From the NCBI GenBank assembly GCA_963768165.1, contig CAVYHJ010000026.1, positions 124,001 to 188,000 on the forward strand: a stretch of DNA of 64,000 nt, read 5' to 3'. Every line of letters begins with the position of its first letter. Position 1 is the stretch's first letter. Origin of the DNA: CAVYHJ01 sp963768165 [NCBI: uncultured bacterium] (GTDB taxonomy: Bacteria; UBP4; UBA4092). The translations under genes were made by a program, and so were the position numbers. The notes beneath the pieces were generated by a model. The model was not told where the DNA came from. It was given only the letters and a program-made list of their open reading frames with translations, and did no database searches. Of the stretch, positions 46,895 to 54,376 are shown piece after piece.

Positions 46895-47149
46895 ATGTCA
46901 AACATTAAAATGTATACCACAACCTGGTGCCCCGATTGTTGGCGTGCCAAAGCATTTTTAGATGAAAAAAGCATCCCGTATGAAGAGATTAATATTGAGC
47001 AGGTGGATGGTGCCGCAGAAATTGTCATGAACGTAACCGGTGGAAAAAGACAAGTTCCCACCTTCGACATTGACGGAAAGTTTATAACCTCCAGTCCTTT
47101 CAATCGCAAGAAACTGGAAGAAGCATTGGGCTTACAATCTACAATCTGA
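46895..47149 (+). CDS. Glutaredoxin-like protein (CPDC)
   Basis: 84 residues with a thioredoxin fold and redox motif CPDC in TTTWCPDCWRAKAFL, then RQVPTFDIDGKFITSSP with the cis-Pro (VP) typical of glutaredoxins and mycoredoxins. CAGGAG precedes the ATG. The final residues QSTI and the stop codon are encoded by a heptamer repeat array, so the native C-terminus has probably been altered by repeat DNA. Confidence 0.88.
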   Translation: MSNIKMYTTTWCPDCWRAKAFLDEKSIPYEEINIEQVDGAAEIVMNVTGGKRQVPTFDIDGKFITSSPFNRKKLEEALGLQSTI

Positions 47150-47168
47150 AATCTAAAATCTGCAATAT
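47134..47168. repeat. ACAATCT heptamer array spanning the glutaredoxin stop
   Basis: Five 7-bp periods: ACAATCT, ACAATCT, GAAATCT, AAAATCT, GCAATAT. The stop codon of the glutaredoxin gene (47147-47149) is inside. Confidence 0.75.
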
Positions 47169-47175
47169 CTTTTAC

Positions 47176-47481
47176 TTATCCAACCGGTAATCCCAGTTTC
47201 TTTTTTCCTTCATCTGTAATCATTTCGGGATTCCAAGGCGGGTCCCAGACCACTTCGACTGTCGCCTCCTTCACTCCGGGAAGAGACAGGATTTTCTGCC
47301 GGGCATCTTCCGAGATACTCGTGCTCATATGGCACCCGCGTGCCGTCAAAGTCATCTTCACAGCCACTTTTGCTCCCTCAATTTTTACGTCATAAATCAG
47401 TCCCAAATCTACGATGTTAATAGGGATTTCCGGGTCGTAACAATTCTTTAATACGTCGTACACTTCTTGCTCTGTTGCCAT
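47176..47481 (-). CDS. MIP18/SufT-like (DUF59) iron-sulfur assembly protein
   Basis: 101 residues from ATG 47481, chosen for the AGAGGTG ribosome-binding site just upstream; the open frame runs nine codons further. MIP18-family landmarks: YDVLKNCYDPEIPINIVDLGLIYDV, MTLTARGCHMS (the conserved Cys), and VVWDPPWNPEMI. SufT-like proteins help Fe-S cluster maturation. It lies downstream of the Mrp/ApbC gene on the same strand, which itself carries a DUF59 domain, so the pair probably acts in Fe-S carrier function. Confidence 0.88.
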   Translation of the reverse strand: MATEQEVYDVLKNCYDPEIPINIVDLGLIYDVKIEGAKVAVKMTLTARGCHMSTSISEDARQKILSLPGVKEATVEVVWDPPWNPEMITDEGKKKLGLPVG

Positions 47482-47502
47482 CTTCTTCACCTCTTTTCTT
47501 TC

Positions 47503-47556
47503 TGTCATTCTGAGCGTAGTGCTCTTTACGGAGCGAAGAATCTCTGTGTTCTACCT
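47503..47556 (+). repeat. TGTCATTCTGAGCG...GAAGAATCTC repeat
   Basis: Intergenic copy followed by TGTGTTCTACCT; the same extended end occurs at 48686-48736, on the other side of the Mrp gene. Confidence 0.7.
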
Positions 47557-47563
47557 GCGATTC

Positions 47564-48661
47564 TTACACTGTTGCTTCTGCGTCCTTCGCCGCCAATGTA
47601 TTCGCTACAATGGCAGCCGTTTCTCTAGCTATTTCCATAAATATCTTCGACTGCGGCGATGCCGGATTCGCAATTACGATGGGTTTTCCTTCATCCCCGC
47701 CGATGCGGATTTCCGTGTCGAGGGGAACTGCACCGAGGAACGGTACTTTCAGTCGTTCCGCTTCCGTTTTTGCGCCACCGGAACTGAATATCGCCGTCTT
47801 CTCATTGCAGTGCGGGCATATAAAATAACTCATGTTTTCGACAATGCCCACCACCGGCACATTTACCTTATTGAACATGGCAACACCTTTTTTCGCGTCA
47901 ATCAACGCGACATCCTGCGGCGTGCTGACAATCACTACGCCGGTAATCGGAACCGCTTGCGCGAGACTTAACTGCGCATCGCCGGTTCCGGGCGGTAAAT
48001 CAATAATGAGATAATCCAAATCACCCCATTGCACTCCGGTTAGAAATTGTTTGATGGCGCTTTGAATCATGGGTCCGCGCCAAATCACGGGTTCATCGTC
48101 ATTCAACAAAAATCCGATGGACATGACTTCCAAACCATATTGCAAAACGGGCAGGAGCATGTCTTCTTCGACGACTTCCGGTTGTTTTTTCGTTCCCATC
48201 ATAATGGGAATACTAGGCCCGTAGATATCGCAATCCAACAAACCCACTTTGTAATTCAACTGGTTCAAGGCGCAGGCGAGATTTACGGCGATTGTGGATT
48301 TGCCGACACCGCCTTTTCCACTGGCAACGGCGACAATCGCTTTGATTCCCGGAATGTACTTCTGGTCGGCCCACGGGTCGGCGCCCATCGCTCTAGGTTT
48401 CGCCGCGGCTTTGGGGGCTTCCATATATTTCACGTTCACTTCCTTGATTCCGGGTAACGCAGACACGGTCTTAACGATATCGTGAGTCAAATCTAACTGC
48501 ACCTGGTCGGGGATATTGGAGATACTCAATTCGACTTTCACCATGCCGTCACATTCCGCCACATTCTTGATAAACCCGAACGAGACGATATCCCGACTGT
48601 ATCCGGGATATTTCACCTGTTTTAATAATTCTTTAATCTTCGCTACATTTTCCTGTGCCAT
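47564..48661 (-). CDS. Mrp/ApbC iron-sulfur carrier P-loop ATPase
   Basis: 365 residues. An N-terminal DUF59/MIP18 domain (about 1-80), a linker, then a deviant Walker A ATPase: GKGGVGKSTIAVNLA, DCDIYGPSIP, LIIDLPPGTGDAQL. The paired cysteines FICPHC near residue 276 would bridge an Fe-S cluster between dimer subunits. The ApbC/Nbp35 family loads Fe-S clusters on target proteins. A SufT-like gene follows on the same strand. Normal length. Confidence 0.93.
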   Translation of the reverse strand: MAQENVAKIKELLKQVKYPGYSRDIVSFGFIKNVAECDGMVKVELSISNIPDQVQLDLTHDIVKTVSALPGIKEVNVKYMEAPKAAAKPRAMGADPWADQKYIPGIKAIVAVASGKGGVGKSTIAVNLACALNQLNYKVGLLDCDIYGPSIPIMMGTKKQPEVVEEDMLLPVLQYGLEVMSIGFLLNDDEPVIWRGPMIQSAIKQFLTGVQWGDLDYLIIDLPPGTGDAQLSLAQAVPITGVVIVSTPQDVALIDAKKGVAMFNKVNVPVVGIVENMSYFICPHCNEKTAIFSSGGAKTEAERLKVPFLGAVPLDTEIRIGGDEGKPIVIANPASPQSKIFMEIARETAAIVANTLAAKDAEATV

Positions 48662-48685
48662 TTAGATAACCTCTTCTTTTCTCTA

Positions 48686-48736
48686 TGTCATTCTGACCCT
48701 GAGCTTGCGAAGGGGAAGAATCTCTGTGTTCTACCT
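48686..48736 (+). repeat. TGTCATTCTGA...GAAGAATCTC repeat
   Basis: Second copy flanking the Mrp gene; it shares the downstream TGTGTTCTACCT with the copy at 47503. Confidence 0.7.
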
Positions 48737-48774
48737 ACATGCATGTCATCGTAAGGGAAACTCTTCTTCGCTAT

Positions 48775-48836
48775 GCATCGGGAATTTGTAGGGGTTTGAT
48801 TCATCAAACCCGTTCTCTTTGCAGCATTTCCGATGC
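48775..48836. repeat. GCATCGG nested palindrome
   Basis: Outer arms GCATCGG / CCGATGC enclose an inner 9-bp hairpin GGGTTTGAT / ATCAAACCC with a 2-nt loop. A related palindrome lies at 52523-52562. Confidence 0.65.
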
Positions 48837-48926
48837 TTCTTTTGACTTATTTTATTCTATCACGTCTTGATTCTTGACTAAAGTTAAATGGAATTTTCTT
48901 TATTTCTGAATTGAGTCTAATGGGGA

Positions 48927-48956
48927 TTGACTTTGGATTCTTGGTGTGAGTATACT
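48927..48956 (+). promoter_or_regulatory. Promoter of ankyrin gene 1
   Basis: TTGACT, 18 bp, TATACT. The promoter and the leader ACACACATTCTAAGGGG are duplicated almost unchanged before ankyrin gene 3 (52634). Confidence 0.65.
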
Positions 48957-49008
48957 GTTAGGGATTACAAAAACACACATTCTAAGGGGGAAAGGAGAAC
49001 CAATTAAT

Positions 49009-50004
49009 ATGAAACTCATTTCATTAAAAAGTCTCTATGTACTATTATTTTTGTTCTTGGTATTCCCTTCCTATGCCAAAACGTCACAGGAAGCGAAAGA
49101 TGAATTGGCGCAAATGAAGATTACCTATAGCGAAGATGAGTTTTTTGCTTGTGCATTTGAAGGCAAAACCGATGTTTTAAAGTTATTTTTAGATGCGGGT
49201 ATGAATCCGAATGTGAAAGATATCAAGAATAAGACCCCTTTGATGTTTGCAGCAGAGCATAGGCATAAGGATATTGTACAAATTTTATTAGCAAAAGGTG
49301 TAGACATTAATGCGAAAGACATTGATGGTTACACCGCCTTGATGTGGGCGGCAGAGTATGGCAATGCCGATATTGTCCAAGCCTTATTAACCAATGGCGC
49401 CAATGTTAATGAGAAAGAAAACCAAGGTTGGACCGCTTTGTTAACCGCAGCATATAAGGGAAATACGGATATTGTTCAGGTTTTACTAACTACTGGCGCG
49501 GATGTCAATGCAAAAAACAACGAAGGTGAGACGGCTTTGATATTTGCATCACATCAAGGCTATATGGATATTTTTGAAATCCTATTAAATAAAGGTGCGG
49601 ACGTTAATGCGAAAGATACCAGTGGTTCTACCGCATTGATGGCAGCGGCAATGGGTGGTTCTTCCAAGATGTTGAAAGCTTTATTGACTAAAGGAGCGGA
49701 AATCAATGCGAAAGGCAATCATGGTTATACTGCATTATTATGGGCAGCACTTTATGGCAGAATTGAAAATGTTGATTTTTTATTAACGAAAGGATCGGAA
49801 ATCAATGCAAAAGGTACAGAAGGTGCTACTTCCTTGATATATGCGGCGATATGGGGCTGGACTGATATCGCGCAAGTCTTATTAGCAAAAGGAGCCGACG
49901 TCAATGTGAAGGATAACTTTGGTAAAACCGCCTTGAATTATGCGATATCTAAGGAACATCCTGACATCGTAAAACTGCTAAAGGATGCCGGGGCGAAAGA
50001 GTAG
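49009..50004 (+). CDS. Secreted ankyrin-repeat protein 1
   Basis: 331 residues from ATG 49009 (AAAGGAGAACC ahead); the longer frame would start inside the promoter. The signal peptide ends LVFPSYA-KT. A short conserved module (MKITYSEDEFFACAFEG) leads into nine ankyrin repeats of 33 residues (TALMWAAEYGNADIVQALL type), closing with LLKDAGAKE. Export of an ankyrin solenoid suggests periplasmic or extracellular protein binding. Homologous to the genes at 50106 and 52713. Partner unknown. Confidence 0.85.
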   Translation: MKLISLKSLYVLLFLFLVFPSYAKTSQEAKDELAQMKITYSEDEFFACAFEGKTDVLKLFLDAGMNPNVKDIKNKTPLMFAAEHRHKDIVQILLAKGVDINAKDIDGYTALMWAAEYGNADIVQALLTNGANVNEKENQGWTALLTAAYKGNTDIVQVLLTTGADVNAKNNEGETALIFASHQGYMDIFEILLNKGADVNAKDTSGSTALMAAAMGGSSKMLKALLTKGAEINAKGNHGYTALLWAALYGRIENVDFLLTKGSEINAKGTEGATSLIYAAIWGWTDIAQVLLAKGADVNVKDNFGKTALNYAISKEHPDIVKLLKDAGAKE

Positions 50005-50014
50005 GAATAGAAAG

Positions 50015-50065
50015 TTTCAAGTTTCAGTAGGGACAATTCATGAATTGTCCCTACTGATTTCAGGT
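50015..50065. repeat. TTTCAAG heptamers interrupted by a 32-bp perfect palindrome
   Basis: TTTCAAG and TTTCA run into a perfect palindrome at 50025-50056 (half-site CAGTAGGGACAATTCA), after which TTTCAGG resumes. It lies between ankyrin genes 1 and 2. It could form a cruciform or act as a transcript terminator, and looks like a mobile palindromic unit placed in a heptamer array. Confidence 0.75.
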
Positions 50066-50105
50066 TGAGAAGAAAAGTATTTTAAGGGGAAGAGGAGAAC
50101 GGATT

Positions 50106-51632
50106 ATGAAGAAGATGTTTTTGTTCAGAAGTTTTTATTTTGTATTATTTTCGTTGCTGGTGTTTCCCATCTGTGCCAAAACGCTGGAAGAAACGAAAGA
50201 TGCCTTGGCACAAATGAACCTAACCTATAGCGAAGATGAATTTCTTTATTGTGCCAAGGAAGGCAAAGCCGATGCGGTGAAATTGTTTTTGGATGCGGGA
50301 ATGAACCCGAATGCCAAAGACAGTACGGGTGAGACCGTCTTGATGTATGCGGCATTGAGCGGCGATACGGAATCTGTCCAAGCTTTATTGGCACGCGGGG
50401 CGGATATCAATGCAAAAGACACAACAGGCAAGACCGCTTTGATGTTGGCGAAAAATACCAATCATGACGACGTCGTAAAACTCCTGGAAAGTGCCGCAGC
50501 CAATGCCAAAATTCCGAGAGAAGCGAGAATTAAATTGGCGGAAATGAACATTGCCTATGCCAAAGATGCGTTTATCGGTTGTGCGGAAAAAGGCAACACC
50601 GATGCCGTAAAATTGTTTTTAGACGCGGGAATGAACCCGAATACGAAAAACTATAACGGTTGGACTGCCTTGATGGAAGCGGCACAGTATGGACAAACAT
50701 CTACCGTACTAGCTTTATTAGCGAAAGGGGCGGAGGTCAATGCGAAGAGAGATGATGGTAAAACTCCCTTGATATATGCGGCAGAAAATAATCATACGGA
50801 TATCGTCCAAGCTTTAATGGACAGTGGCGCGGAGGTCAATGCGGTAACTAAAAATGGGATGACCGCCTTGATGTATGCTTCAGGGAATGGCAATACGGAT
50901 ATCGTACAATTGTTGTTGTCACGCGACACGGAGGCCAATGCGAAAGATAAAAATGGTGAGACCGCCTTGATGTTTGCGGCATCCAAGGGTCATACGGATA
51001 CGGTGCAAGCCTTATTGTCGAAAGACACAGAGGTGAATGCGATAACTAATAATGGAATGACTGCCTTGATGTTTGCGGCACAAAAAGGTCATACGGATAC
51101 CGTGCAATTGTTGTTGTCGAATGGCGCGGCGGTCAATGCGCAAGACACCACGGGCATAACCGCGTTGATGTATGCGGCACAGAAAGGCCACACGGAGACG
51201 GTTCAATTATTGTTGACGAGTGGCGCGGAGGTCAATGCGCAAGATACTGTTGGCAACTCTGCCTTGATGTATGCGGTAGCAGGGGGTCATATCGCGACCC
51301 TACAAACCTTATTGGCGAGTAGCGCGGAGATTAATGCGAAAGACAAGGATGGGAATACCGTCTTGATAATTGCGGTAGAGCATGGTCGGACAGATACCGT
51401 TAAAGCCTTATTGAATCAGGGAGCGGATGTCCATGCGAAAGGCAAAAATGGTGAAACAGCTTTGATGCGAGCGGCCGCTTGGGGGCATACTGCTATCGTA
51501 AAAGCTTTATTGGCGAAGGGCGCGGAGATTGATGCGAAAAACGATTCTGGTATGACCGCCTTGAAATTGGCGGCAAAAAATGGTCATCCCGAAACCGTAA
51601 AACTCCTCAAGACCGCCGGAGCCAAAGAATAA
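50106..51632 (+). CDS. Secreted ankyrin-repeat protein 2 (internal fusion)
   Basis: 508 residues; signal peptide ending LVFPICA-KT. Fourteen ankyrin repeats. After repeat 3 the sequence reads like a C-terminal end (VVKLLESAAAN), then the N-terminal module restarts (REARIKLAEMNIAYAKDAF...KLFLDAGMNPN), so the protein looks like two ancestral ankyrin proteins joined in frame. The most regular repeats (GMTALMFAAQKGHTDTVQLL) are in the middle and suggest recent repeat expansion. The C-terminus KLLKTAGAKE matches protein 1. Confidence 0.85.
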   Translation: MKKMFLFRSFYFVLFSLLVFPICAKTLEETKDALAQMNLTYSEDEFLYCAKEGKADAVKLFLDAGMNPNAKDSTGETVLMYAALSGDTESVQALLARGADINAKDTTGKTALMLAKNTNHDDVVKLLESAAANAKIPREARIKLAEMNIAYAKDAFIGCAEKGNTDAVKLFLDAGMNPNTKNYNGWTALMEAAQYGQTSTVLALLAKGAEVNAKRDDGKTPLIYAAENNHTDIVQALMDSGAEVNAVTKNGMTALMYASGNGNTDIVQLLLSRDTEANAKDKNGETALMFAASKGHTDTVQALLSKDTEVNAITNNGMTALMFAAQKGHTDTVQLLLSNGAAVNAQDTTGITALMYAAQKGHTETVQLLLTSGAEVNAQDTVGNSALMYAVAGGHIATLQTLLASSAEINAKDKDGNTVLIIAVEHGRTDTVKALLNQGADVHAKGKNGETALMRAAAWGHTAIVKALLAKGAEIDAKNDSGMTALKLAAKNGHPETVKLLKTAGAKE

Positions 51633-51656
51633 AAAAAGAAAGTTTATAATGTACGG

Positions 51657-51670
51657 TTTCAAGTTTCAAG
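51657..51670. repeat. TTTCAAG x2 heptamer array
   Basis: Two exact TTTCAAG units after ankyrin gene 2, matching those at 24065 and 50015. Confidence 0.6.
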
Positions 51671-51754
51671 TTAATAAGGGGATCGTTGGGAAAGAAAAGT
51701 GCGTTTATTCCCAATGCATAATAAACTTGTACCACTAAAGTAATATACTAAACC

Positions 51755-51979
51755 ATGAATCAACCTATTTACATTGTCCGTCACGCAAGAAATAGAATGC
51801 GTTGGAGAGATATTTCGAAAGAAGAAGTTATTTATGTCCTTGAAAATTTTGAACATATCGAAGACGACATCAAGAATCGGAAGAATGTCTTTGCGATGGT
51901 TAAGGGACGTTATTTGAAAGTGACTTTTGTCGAAGAAAAAGGTACAATTGTAGTAATAAGTGTTGTTGAAATAGAGTAA
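51755..51979 (+). CDS. DUF4258 protein, putative toxin
   Basis: 74 residues: HARNRMRWRDISKEEVIYVLEN is the DUF4258 signature (HAxxRMxxRxIS), followed by beta strands (VFAMVKGRYLKVTFVEE, TIVVISVVEI), a RelE/BrnT-like compact fold. Such genes commonly sit next to DUF2283 genes, as here (20-bp gap), and are treated as putative toxin-antitoxin modules. Nothing here proves toxicity. Confidence 0.75.
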   Translation: MNQPIYIVRHARNRMRWRDISKEEVIYVLENFEHIEDDIKNRKNVFAMVKGRYLKVTFVEEKGTIVVISVVEIE

Positions 51980-51999
51980 TAGTTTTAGAGGAGTTTCCT

Positions 52000-52221
52000 A
52001 TGAAAATCGAATATGACAAAGATCATGACTTGCTCTATATCCAATTCCAACAAAAGAAAGTTGCCAAATCTAAAGAAATTGAAAAAAATATTATCTTGGA
52101 TTTGGATCAACGTGGACGGTTGATAGGGATTGAGGTTTTGGATCCCTCTAAGATAGGTAATCTGAAAGACTTATTAAAATTACAGGTTAAAGTCTATCCC
52201 CATTCCAAAATCGCTGCGTAA
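52000..52221 (+). CDS. DUF2283 protein, putative antitoxin partner
   Basis: 73 residues: KIEYDKDHDLLYIQF...NIILDLDQRGRLIGIEVLDPSK is the DUF2283 pattern. AGAGGAG precedes the ATG. Paired with the DUF4258 gene. The role as antitoxin is inferred from recurrent neighbourhood, not from sequence. Confidence 0.75.
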   Translation: MKIEYDKDHDLLYIQFQQKKVAKSKEIEKNIILDLDQRGRLIGIEVLDPSKIGNLKDLLKLQVKVYPHSKIAA

Positions 52222-52284
52222 AGACCTTGATTAAAATACATCGGGAATTGGAGTAAAACAAGCCCGGCTAAAGGAGTAAAAACG

Positions 52285-52497
52285 ATACATAAGTTCTTGG
52301 TCATTATTGAAAAAGCAAAAAGAAACTATTCTGCTTATTCACCTGATCTGCCGGGATGTATTGCGACAGGCAAAACCATTCCACAGGTGGAAAAGAATAT
52401 GCACACGGCCATTGAAATGCACATTCAAGCTCTGAAAGAAGACGGTCTCCCCATCCCCAAATCCTATTCCAGAGCCGAAATTCTTGCCATTGGCTGA
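52285..52497 (+). CDS. HicB-like antitoxin, non-canonical ATA start or start lost
   Basis: About 70 residues of the HicB family: KFLVIIEKAKRNYSAYSPDLPGCIATG...MHIQALKEDGLPIPKS. A perfect AAGGAG (52271-52276) is 8 nt before an ATA codon (52285), exactly where homologues have the ATG of MHKFLVI. So either ATA (rarely) initiates, the start mutated from ATG, or the TTG at 52297 is used. No hicA toxin is adjacent, so this looks like an orphan antitoxin, perhaps decaying. Confidence 0.7.
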   Translation: MHKFLVIIEKAKRNYSAYSPDLPGCIATGKTIPQVEKNMHTAIEMHIQALKEDGLPIPKSYSRAEILAIG

Positions 52498-52522
52498 CAT
52501 CCTCTATCGGGAATTTACTTAT

Positions 52523-52562
52523 GCATCGGGAATTTGAGCGTCCTTTGCGGTATTCCCGATGC
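52523..52562. repeat. GCATCGGGAAT palindrome
   Basis: Perfect 11-bp arms GCATCGGGAAT / ATTCCCGATGC with an 18-nt spacer. Half-units (GCATYGGGAATRAA type) occur near 24518, 51700 (reverse) and 58124. Confidence 0.7.
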
Positions 52563-52633
52563 CTCCTTCATCCCCCATTCCTTTTCACCCTCTCGCCGAT
52601 TCCCCCATTCTTCCATTCCTTCTCCTCTTTCCC

Positions 52634-52663
52634 TTGACTTTGAATTCTTTGTGGGAATATACT
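52634..52663 (+). promoter_or_regulatory. Promoter of ankyrin gene 3 (duplicated cassette)
   Basis: TTGACT, 18 bp, TATACT, followed by the same ACACACATTCTAAGGGG leader and AAGGAGAACCAATTA ribosome-binding region as gene 1. Confidence 0.65.
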
Positions 52664-52712
52664 GTTGGGAATTATAACAACACACATTCTAAGGGGAAAA
52701 GGAGAACCAATT

Positions 52713-53165
52713 ATGATGAAATTGAATCCATTTGTTAGTCTTTATTTTGTACTACTTTCGTTGGTGGTATTCCCCTCCTACGCCAAGACGCCGCAAGAAG
52801 CGAAAGATGCATTGGCGCGAATGAAGATTACCTATAGCGAAGATGCGTTTCTCGATTGTACAATGGAAGGCGATACCACTACCATAAAATTATTTTTAGA
52901 GGCAGGAATGAACCCAAATGCAAAAGACAGTACGGGTACAACCGCCTTAATGTGGGCGGCATTTAAAGGTTATACGGGTGCCGTTCAAATTTTGTTAGAC
53001 AAAGGGGCGCAGGTCAATTTGAAAAACCAAGCAGGTATGGCCGCCTTAATGTGGGCAGCAATGAATGGCCAGACGGACACCCTCCAACCTTTATTAGCCA
53101 AAGGAGCAATGGTCGACGCCAAGGACAACCATGGTGTAACCGCCTTGATGAAGGCGACAAACTAA
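52713..53165 (+). CDS. Secreted ankyrin-repeat protein 3 (shortened)
   Basis: 150 residues from ATG 52713; signal peptide ending VVFPSYA-KT, then the shared module (MKITYSEDAFLDCTMEG) and just over three ankyrin repeats. It stops in mid-repeat after GVTALMKATN and lacks the LLKxAGAKE end of its two paralogues, so it is probably truncated by a deletion or premature stop. The promoter and leader are intact and it may still be expressed. Confidence 0.75.
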   Translation: MMKLNPFVSLYFVLLSLVVFPSYAKTPQEAKDALARMKITYSEDAFLDCTMEGDTTTIKLFLEAGMNPNAKDSTGTTALMWAAFKGYTGAVQILLDKGAQVNLKNQAGMAALMWAAMNGQTDTLQPLLAKGAMVDAKDNHGVTALMKATN

Positions 53166-53169
53166 TATT

Positions 53170-53189
53170 CGGATTTGATGAAAAATCCG
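53170..53189 (+). terminator. Hairpin after ankyrin gene 3
   Basis: CGGATTT-6nt-AAATCCG; no strong T-tract follows. Confidence 0.3.
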
Positions 53190-53205
53190 TCAAATCTCTC
53201 GCCCG

Positions 53206-54238
53206 TTAACAAGTGATTACCAATTTTCCAAACACCTGTCTGGATTCCATAATCGTCTGGGCTTTGCCTACGTCTTTTAATGGATGCACCGAATGAATCA
53301 CCGGTTTTATTTTTCCTTGCGCGACCAATTCCGTCACTCTCAGGAATTCATTGCGCGTTCCCAGCATGGAACCCATGACATTTAATTGGCGGGAAAAGAT
53401 GTAACGTAAATCCACTTTTACTTCCGGTCCCGTGGTAGACCCGCAAAAAACCAATCTCCCATTCTTGCACAAATGATTTCAAACTCTTGTCAAAAGTGGC
53501 GGGACCCACATGTTCAAACACCACATCCACGCCTCTGCCATTTGTTAATTCCTTCACCTTTTCGTAAAAATCCTCTTTCACATAATCAATGACTTCATCC
53601 GCGCCCAGTTTTTTACATTGCGCCAATTTCTCGTCACTGCTGGATAAGGCAATGACTCGCGCGCCAGTCAATTTGGCAATCTGTATCGCCGCTGTTCCTA
53701 TGCCACTGCTCGCTCCCAAAATCAATACGGTTTCCGCCGGACGTAATTTCGCCCGTCCTATCAACATGTGCCATGCTGTTAAATAAGCAAGAGGGAATGC
53801 CGCCGCGTCTTCAAAGGAAATCGTCTTGGGTTTGGGTATTACATGTTTCGCCGGGACAGCGGCATATTCCGCGAACGCCCCTTGCGTATGTCCCCCGAAT
53901 ATCTTCCAATTGACGCACGTGCTTTCCTCCCCCATCCGGCAAAATTCGCATTCAAAACACGGTTGACCGGGAGAAATAATCACCTCGTCTCCGATTTTCC
54001 ACTGCGTCACCCGCGCTCCGATTTTCTCGATAATCCCAGACCCCTCGCACCCGCCAATATGCGGCATGGGTGCGTGATATGCCGGAATTCCTTTGCGAAT
54101 CCAGACATCCACATGATTAATCGAAGTCGCTTTCACCCGCACCAATACTTCATCTTCTTTTATCTCCGGTTCGGGATACGTCTCCTCATACTTTAGTTTA
54201 TCCACCCCACCCGGCTCATAAAAAACTATAGCTTTCAT
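53206..54238 (-). pseudogene. Zinc-type alcohol dehydrogenase, frameshifted
   Basis: An MDR-family dehydrogenase in two frames: 54238 down to about 53467, then 53472 to 53206 in another frame. The N-terminal GroES-like part is complete, with the structural-zinc cysteines CFECEFCRMGEESTC and NAD(P)-binding GASSGIGTAAIQIA. Around 53467 the sequence needs removal of one base to continue ...SFV-KNGRLVFCGSTTG. After the shift the second frame supplies the normal C-terminus (KLVITC). It is either a real frameshift mutation or a sequencing error. Confidence 0.85.
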
Positions 54239-54376
54239 CGTTAATTTCCTCTTTGAATAATTATACTATAAATGTTTTCTCCCCAATGCCGCAAAGTCCC
54301 CTACCCCTTGCCTGCAAATTTCGATTAGGTTATATTGTGATATAATAGAGAATACCCCAAAAAAAGAAGAACTTAT

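Noticed and set aside
47519-48457. Plus-strand frames of 130-150 codons opposite Mrp
   Set aside because: Shadows of the Mrp/ApbC gene.
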